Source of the DNA: Paenibacillus sp. SYP-B4298
GTDB lineage: Bacteria > Bacillota > Bacilli > Paenibacillales > Paenibacillaceae
NCBI RefSeq assembly: GCF_027627475.1
Contig: NZ_CP115484.1
Location: forward strand, 1,968,001-2,032,000
Length of the DNA stretch: 64,000 bases
Direction of reading: 5' to 3'
The position numbers and the translations under genes were made by a program. Positions 59,419 to 64,000 of this stretch are shown one piece after another. Position 1 is the first letter of the stretch; every line of letters begins with the position of its first letter. The notes beneath the pieces were generated by a model. It was given only the letters and a program-made list of their open reading frames with translations. It did no database searches and was not told where the DNA came from.

Positions 59419-60111
59419 ATGGGTAAATTGCAGGAGCTGCTGGCCAGTCGCGAGCTGTCGCTGATCGTCAGCTTGCCAGCCAACGACCTTGCGCTGGCCA
59501 AGGCGGCGATTGAGGAAGGCGCAGATGGGTTGAAGGTGCATTACAATGTTGGCCATCGTGCCAGCGGCAATCACTTTGGAGCACTGGAGGAGTATGCGGA
59601 TGTCTTCCAGACGATTCGCAGTCAGTGGCAAGGGCCGCTTGGGGTCGTGCCAGCAGGCAGCATCGAGGGCGCCCAAGCGGAGCATATCTCACGGCTGGAC
59701 GGTCTTGGCTTCGATTTCTATTCGATCTATGCGCATCATCTTCCGTCCTTCATGCTGGGCGAGATTGGGCTGGATCGGACGTTTGCTATCGATAGCAGCT
59801 ATGATCCCCATCTGGTGCAGGCTGCTCGCAGCTATGGGATGACGGCATTGGAGGCTTCTATTGTGCCGGGTGATGAATACGGTACCCCCCTATCCTTTAA
59901 CGATGTATTGAAATATCGACAACTGGTTGAACTCTCGCAGCTTCCGGTGCTGATACCCTCTCAGCGCAAGCTGGTGGCGGAGGATGTCGCCGTGCTTCAT
60001 TCCACAGGTGTCGCTGCGGTTATGCTGGGAGCGATCGTGCTTGGGACGGCTGAGGATGAGCTGCGGAGGGCGATTCATGCATTCCGCAATGCTATCGACA
60101 AGATCAATTAA
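59419..60111 (+). CDS. Uncharacterised TIM-barrel protein in a sugar ABC cluster
   Basis: 230 residues from ATG 59419 (GGAGGG seven bases upstream; an earlier frame at 59362 lacks one). The repeating strand-helix pattern (SLIVSLPANDLALAKAAIEE, GADGLKVHY, GLGFDFYSIYAHHL, GVAAVMLGAIVLGT) indicates a (beta/alpha)8 barrel. The last strand MLGAIVLG resembles a phosphate-binding loop. It may be an epimerase or aldolase such as NanE-like or KDPG-aldolase-like enzymes, but no family could be named. Its place between binding protein and permeases suggests a role with the imported sugar. Confidence 0.65.
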   Translation: MGKLQELLASRELSLIVSLPANDLALAKAAIEEGADGLKVHYNVGHRASGNHFGALEEYADVFQTIRSQWQGPLGVVPAGSIEGAQAEHISRLDGLGFDFYSIYAHHLPSFMLGEIGLDRTFAIDSSYDPHLVQAARSYGMTALEASIVPGDEYGTPLSFNDVLKYRQLVELSQLPVLIPSQRKLVAEDVAVLHSTGVAAVMLGAIVLGTAEDELRRAIHAFRNAIDKIN

Positions 60112-60126
60112 AGGCGGTGAATCGTA

Positions 60127-61035
60127 ATGAAACGCAATGGTGCGGGCAGAGGTCCACTCGCCAGAGAGGCGCAAATTACAGGCTGGCTGTTCGTATCGCC
60201 GATGGTGCTGGGCTTTGCACTGCTGCTGCTGTTCCCGATGGGGCTATCGCTCTATATGAGCCTGACGGACTGGCCGCTGCTGGGCGACCCTAGCTGGGTC
60301 GGTCTGCAAAACTATGAGCATCTGCTGCAGGACGCCATGTTCTGGAAGGTATTTGGCAATACATTTTATTTTACTGCGGGCTTGGTGCCGTTCAATATCG
60401 TGCTGGCATTGCTGCTGGCGCTGCTGCTCTCTAGAAGTATGCGAGGCATCGGCATATTCCGTACAGCGATCTTCGTTCCGGTGATGACCTCGCTCATCGT
60501 CTGGGCGATCGTCTGGAAGTACATGTTCGCCACCGATTCGGGACTGATCAACCAGCTATTGCTCATGCTTGGCATCAAGGGACCATCCTGGCTCTATGAT
60601 ACGCGCCTGGCCATGCCTGCGGTAATCGTGACCAGCGTGCTCAAAAATGTCGGCCTCAATATGGTGCTCTTCATTGCCGCACTGCAGCAGGTGCCGCGCT
60701 CGCTGTATGAGGCGGCGACGCTGGATGGAGCCGGGCGCACGCGCAGCTTCTTCAATGTCACGCTGCCGATGATTACGCCGACTGTATTTCTGACGGTCGT
60801 CATGACGGTGATCGGCTCACTCAAGGTATTCGGCCAGATCTACGTGATGACGCAGGGCGGCCCGAGCGGAAGCACGAAGGTGCTGGTCTATTACATCTGG
60901 GAGAAAGCGTTCAAGCTGTTCCAGCTAGGCTATGCCTCCTCTCTGGCTTATGTATTGTTCGTTGTTGTGCTGGCGCTGACTTTGCTGCAATGGCAGCTTC
61001 GAAAGAGGTGGGTATTCAATGAAGGCGACGCCTAA
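60127..61035 (+). CDS. Sugar ABC permease (MalF/UgpA type)
   Basis: 302 residues, ATG 60127 after AAAGGCGGTG. Six membrane helices (first: GWLFVSPMVLGFALLLLFPM), EAA loop YEAATLDGAGRTRSFFNVTLP near residue 200, and VMTQGGPSGSTKVLVYYIW near residue 240, a CUT1 hallmark. Overlaps the next permease by 17 bases. No ATPase gene in the unit. Confidence 0.87.
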   Translation: MKRNGAGRGPLAREAQITGWLFVSPMVLGFALLLLFPMGLSLYMSLTDWPLLGDPSWVGLQNYEHLLQDAMFWKVFGNTFYFTAGLVPFNIVLALLLALLLSRSMRGIGIFRTAIFVPVMTSLIVWAIVWKYMFATDSGLINQLLLMLGIKGPSWLYDTRLAMPAVIVTSVLKNVGLNMVLFIAALQQVPRSLYEAATLDGAGRTRSFFNVTLPMITPTVFLTVVMTVIGSLKVFGQIYVMTQGGPSGSTKVLVYYIWEKAFKLFQLGYASSLAYVLFVVVLALTLLQWQLRKRWVFNEGDA

Positions 61036-61903
61036 TCTGTCCGCTCTGGACAACCGCACGCCGGCCTTGTCGCTGCGCAAGCTGTCGGGAGCCGCAGGCA
61101 TCTATGCGGCGCTGACAGCGATCTCGCTAGTGATGCTGGTACCGTTCCTGTGGATGCTGTCTACCTCATTCAAGGAGCCGCAGAGCATCTTCACGTATCC
61201 GCCGCAGTTCATACCGGAGACCTTCCGGCTGCAGAACTATGTCGAGGTGTTTGAACGGATTCCGTTTCACCGTTTTTATTTCAACAGTGTCTATATTGCG
61301 CTGATCGTCGTACTGGGCACGGTGTTCTTCGCCTCACTGGCCGGGTATGCGTTCGCCAAGATCCCGTTCACTGGTCGCAATGCCGTCTTTCTCGTGCTGC
61401 TAAGTGCGATGATGATTCCGCATGAGGTCACGGCGATTCCGATGTTCCTGTTCATGCGCGAGCTCGGCTGGATCGACACGCATCTGCCGCTCATCCTGCT
61501 TCCGATCTTCGGGGCGGGCGGCGTGTTCGGCATCTTCGTCATGCGGCAGTTCTTCATCTCGGTACCGACCGAGCTGGAGGAGGCGGCCATGATTGACGGA
61601 TGCAGTCGTTTCCGCATTTATGCGCAGATTATGCTGCCGATTGCCAAGCCGGGACTGGCAACCTTGACGATTTTTACCTTTGTGACGGTATGGAACGAGT
61701 TTTTTGATCCGTTGATTTTCATTAATACCCGTGAGCTGATGACCTTGCCGCTGGGCCTGTCGCTGTTCACAGATGAGGTTGGAACGGCCTGGCACCACCT
61801 GATGGCCGCTACGGTGATGGCGACTGTGCCGCTGCTCATCGTCTTCTTCCTCGCCCAGAAGCGGTTCATCGAGGGCGTGGCGATGACAGGGCTGAAGGAA
61901 TAG
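61019..61903 (+). CDS. Sugar ABC permease (MalG/UgpE type)
   Basis: 294 residues, ATG 61019 inside the end of the previous gene, with AAAGAGGTGG upstream. Six helices; MLSTSFKEPQSIFTYPPQF near residue 43, EAA loop EEAAMIDGCSRFRIYAQIMLP near residue 183, ends MTGLKE. Channel partner of the previous gene. Confidence 0.87.
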   Translation: MKATPNLSALDNRTPALSLRKLSGAAGIYAALTAISLVMLVPFLWMLSTSFKEPQSIFTYPPQFIPETFRLQNYVEVFERIPFHRFYFNSVYIALIVVLGTVFFASLAGYAFAKIPFTGRNAVFLVLLSAMMIPHEVTAIPMFLFMRELGWIDTHLPLILLPIFGAGGVFGIFVMRQFFISVPTELEEAAMIDGCSRFRIYAQIMLPIAKPGLATLTIFTFVTVWNEFFDPLIFINTRELMTLPLGLSLFTDEVGTAWHHLMAATVMATVPLLIVFFLAQKRFIEGVAMTGLKE

Positions 61904-61932
61904 CGATGAAAGATAGGGAAGGAGTGGAACCA

Positions 61933-63408
61933 ATGAAGCAATGGAGTGATATGAGGGAGCATAGGAGCACTGCAGAGCAAGCGCTGACGAGTACAGAGAG
62001 CGCCGCGAGCGGCGAGCAGGCTGCTGCTGCGTCGGCTATGACTGTGCAGAGCAATGTCCATAGCAAGCGGGTACAGGAGCTGGAGACCGATGTGGTCGTC
62101 ATCGGCGGAGGGCCTGCCGGCATCGCTGCGGCGATTGCCTCTGGACGTCAGGGAGCGCGGACGGTGCTGATCGAACGCTATGGCTTTGTGGGCGGCATGT
62201 CGACGGCGGCGATGGTCTATCCGTGGATGACCTTCCATACCGACCGTGGGGAGCAGGTGATCAAGGGAATTGCCCAGGAGATTGTGGATCGGCTGCAGGC
62301 GTGTGGCGGTTCACCCGGACATCTGCGCGATACGGTCGGCTTTGTCCATACACTGACTCCGTACCACCCGGAAATCTACCAGGTGGTTGCAACGGATATG
62401 CTGCGCGAGGCGGGGGTCAAGCTGCTGCTGCACAGCTTTGTGGATGAGGTGCATACGGCAGAGGGGCGCATTACAGCGGTGCGCATCACCAGCAAGTCGG
62501 GCAAGCTGGATGTGCGAGCGCAGCAGTTCGTCGATACGAGCGGAGATGCGGACGTCGCCTATCTGTCCGGTGCGGAGATTGTGCAGGGACGCGAGGGCGA
62601 TCGACAATCGCAGCCGATGACGATGAAATTCCGCATGCGCGGGGTCGATCTCGCCAAGGTGAAGCAGTATATTCAGGCGCATCCTGAGGAGTTCTATGAG
62701 AAGACTCCGGTTGCCGAGCTGGATCGCATTCCGCTCACTGGGGTTAGCGGGTTCTACAGCCATTGGAAGCGCTCAGGCGTGCCGATCAACCGCGATCAGG
62801 TGTTGTTCTTTACCGGCCCAGCCGACGATGAGGTGCTGATCAACTGCACGCGGGTGCAAGGACTGGATGCGACGGATGCGGAGGATCTGACGCTCGCCGA
62901 GCAGGAGGGGCGCAAGCAAGTGCTCATGATGGCGGAATTTCTCCAGCGCGATGTGCCCGGCTTTGAGCGGGCTTCGGTATCAGCGGTTGCACCGCAGATC
63001 GGCATTCGTGAATCGCGGCGGATCATCGGCCGCTACACGCTGGCCAAGGAGGATGTCACCTCCGGTCGCAAGTTCGACGATCGCATCGCCCGCAGCGGTT
63101 ACCCGATCGATATTCATGATCCCTCTGGCAAAGGAGTGGCAGCGGCCTTCATCTCCGGGGATGGAGCGTATGATATTCCATATCGTTGTCTGCTCTCTCG
63201 CAATATCGCCAACCTGCTGGCCGCTGGCCGCTGCATCTCGACCTCGCATGAGGCATTGGCGACCACGAGGCTGACGCCTAGCTGTATGGCGACCGGGCAG
63301 GCTGCGGGTACGGCCGCTGCATTGTCTGTGCTGCATACCGTTGATCCCGCCGAGCTGTCTGTTGCGCTGCTGCAGGAGAAGCTTCGTCTGGGCAACGCTG
63401 TCATCTAA
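61933..63408 (+). CDS. FAD-dependent oxidoreductase (FAD_oxidored family)
   Basis: 491 residues from ATG 61933; GAAGGAG lies about nine bases upstream, which ATG 61906 lacks. A 50-residue Ala/Ser/Glu-rich tail precedes the FAD motif VVVIGGGPAGIAAAIASG near residue 57 and YGFVGGMST near residue 83. Further blocks DTSGDADVAYLSGAE near 198 and GIRESRRIIGRYTL near 355, and an ending GRCISTSHEALATTRLTPSCMATGQAAGTAA, are typical of the FAD_oxidored group often found beside sugar ABC genes. Likely oxidises or dehydrogenates the imported compound. Substrate unknown. Last gene of the unit. Confidence 0.85.
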   Translation: MKQWSDMREHRSTAEQALTSTESAASGEQAAAASAMTVQSNVHSKRVQELETDVVVIGGGPAGIAAAIASGRQGARTVLIERYGFVGGMSTAAMVYPWMTFHTDRGEQVIKGIAQEIVDRLQACGGSPGHLRDTVGFVHTLTPYHPEIYQVVATDMLREAGVKLLLHSFVDEVHTAEGRITAVRITSKSGKLDVRAQQFVDTSGDADVAYLSGAEIVQGREGDRQSQPMTMKFRMRGVDLAKVKQYIQAHPEEFYEKTPVAELDRIPLTGVSGFYSHWKRSGVPINRDQVLFFTGPADDEVLINCTRVQGLDATDAEDLTLAEQEGRKQVLMMAEFLQRDVPGFERASVSAVAPQIGIRESRRIIGRYTLAKEDVTSGRKFDDRIARSGYPIDIHDPSGKGVAAAFISGDGAYDIPYRCLLSRNIANLLAAGRCISTSHEALATTRLTPSCMATGQAAGTAAALSVLHTVDPAELSVALLQEKLRLGNAVI

Positions 63409-63410
63409 TC

Positions 63411-63462
63411 CAAGCTCCGTCAGTGTTTCGAGGTTTGAAGCGCTGGCGGGGCTTGTTTTTTT
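63411..63462 (+). terminator. Rho-independent terminator of the FAD oxidoreductase unit
   Basis: CAAGCTCCGTCAGTG (63411-63425) pairs with CGCTGGCGGGGCTTG (63441-63455), three G-U pairs, followed by seven T. Confidence 0.85.
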
Positions 63463-63501
63463 ATTGTTTTCGTGAAATTATGTTCAACTTTTTGGGATCT
63501 A

Positions 63502-63530
63502 TTGAAATAATGAAAAGCATCGTATAGAAT
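63502..63530 (+). promoter_or_regulatory. SigA promoter of the SorC-type regulator gene
   Basis: TTGAAA (63502-63507), 17-base spacer, TAGAAT (63525-63530). Confidence 0.7.
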
Positions 63531-63545
63531 CAATCTCGTAAGAAG

Positions 63546-63559
63546 CGTCAGGCCTGACG
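63546..63559. promoter_or_regulatory. Perfect 14-base palindrome, candidate SorC operator
   Basis: CGTCAGGCCTGACG lies 15 bases after the -10, covering the early transcribed region before the regulator gene; a natural autoregulation site. Confidence 0.5.
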
Positions 63560-63589
63560 ATCAGGGCAAGTTAAGTAAGGAGCATGCGC

Positions 63590-64000
63590 ATGTATACAAT
63601 TCGAGAGATGGTTCGCATTGCCAAGATGTATTATGAGCTGGGCATGACCCAGGTTGAAATTGCAGAAAAGGAAAGCTTGTCGAGACCAACCGTGAGTCGC
63701 ATTCTGGATGCGGCAGTTAAGGGAGGCATCGTATCCTTTGTTATTAATTATCCGCTCGATTCTGTAAGCGATATCGCAGACGAGGTCAAGGAAACGTTCG
63801 GGATCGACAAGGTGTTTGTATCCCCTGTGTTTGTCAGTGAGCCGTCGATGGTGCTACAGGACGTTGCCCGAGCGCTCGCAGGTTATCTTAGCGATCTGGT
63901 GCAGGACGGGGATACGATCGGCATCTCATGGGGCGAAACCTTGTCCTATGTCGCGGATCAACTGCAGCCGGCACACCGGCGTGATGTGAAGGTCGTCCAG
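63590..64000 (+). CDS. SorC/DeoR-type sugar-binding transcriptional regulator (3' end outside window)
   Basis: Partial: 137 N-terminal residues. ATG 63590 has TAAGGAG seven bases upstream; ATG 63584 is less well spaced. Helix-turn-helix at about 8-45 (YYELGMTQVEIAEKESLSRP, TVSRILDAAVKGGIV), then the start of the SorC sugar-binding domain (VFVSEPSMVLQDVARALAGY, DGDTIGISWGETL). These proteins sense sugar phosphates and often control the operon that follows, which lies beyond the window; it may also act on the sugar unit upstream. Confidence 0.83.
   Translation, partial: MYTIREMVRIAKMYYELGMTQVEIAEKESLSRPTVSRILDAAVKGGIVSFVINYPLDSVSDIADEVKETFGIDKVFVSPVFVSEPSMVLQDVARALAGYLSDLVQDGDTIGISWGETLSYVADQLQPAHRRDVKVVQ

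Noticed and set aside
1-64000. Mobile elements, phage genes, CRISPR arrays, tRNA or rRNA genes
   Set aside because: No transposase or integrase motifs, regularly spaced repeats or RNA gene signatures were recognised on reading both strands.

Overview
The window looks like a chromosomal segment of a Paenibacillus-type Firmicute. The evidence is: strong AGGAGG-like ribosome binding sites with frequent TTG and GTG starts; moderately high GC; many AraC and LysR regulators; YesM/YesN-type two-component genes; several sugar ABC transporters without their own ATPase; a KimA-type potassium importer behind a c-di-AMP riboswitch; and Fur-box-controlled iron genes. No rRNA, tRNA, insertion sequence, phage gene or CRISPR array was seen.

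Region by region: (1) 1-3010, a C30 carotenoid (staphyloxanthin-like) locus: a CrtP/CrtN-type enzyme cut by the window start, divergent from a GT2 glycosyltransferase and a CrtO-like acyltransferase with an odd internal insert. (2) 3212-12057, a LysR gene and a nine-gene sulfur operon equivalent to the Bacillus subtilis ytlI-ytmI system: cystine-type ABC importer, two flavin monooxygenases, M20 deacetylase, GNAT acetyltransferase and glutaredoxin-like protein, probably for uptake and disposal of S-modified cysteines such as S-(2-succino)cysteine. (3) 12166-16391, a chemotaxis-type receptor, then an ECF sigma/anti-sigma pair with its own ECF promoter. (4) 16402-27026, sugar use: AraC regulator and GH4 alpha-galactosidase; two paralogous sugar-binding lipoproteins; a second AraC regulator; and intracellular GH43, GH43 and GH10 xylan enzymes. 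(5) 27135-38419, the most unusual block: one operon-like run with a 954-residue multidomain binding protein, a first permease pair, a membrane-anchored NHL/TPR protein, a Yip1-like membrane protein, an 849-residue DUF5696-type lipoprotein and a second permease pair, with no ATPase. (6) 38619-40657, a Gfo/Idh/MocA dehydrogenase and a TIM-barrel sugar isomerase. (7) 40960-49876, kimA with its riboswitch, two transporter/regulator pairs (CynX-like MFS with LysR; drug-efflux MFS with ArsR-like), a Fur-regulated FhuF-like reductase, a small unknown protein and a YhdH-type reductase. (8) 49959-53359, two small genes (41 and 105 residues, the latter with an Asn-Gly tract), then a Fur-regulated iron-siderophore binding lipoprotein and an AraC protein fused to a binding-protein domain. 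(9) 53482-54762, a double class II aldolase protein. (10) 55145-64000, a sugar-sensing unit: YesM-type kinase, YesN-type regulator, binding lipoprotein, unknown TIM barrel, two permeases, FAD oxidoreductase, and a SorC-type regulator cut by the window end.

Working picture: regions 4 and 5 form a plant-cell-wall or complex-glycan uptake and breakdown system. Outside lipoproteins capture oligosaccharides, permease pairs presumably share an MsmX-like ATPase encoded elsewhere, and signal-less xylanolytic enzymes cut them in the cytoplasm. The role of the NHL/Yip1/DUF5696 accessories is unknown to me and is the best candidate here for an undescribed system.
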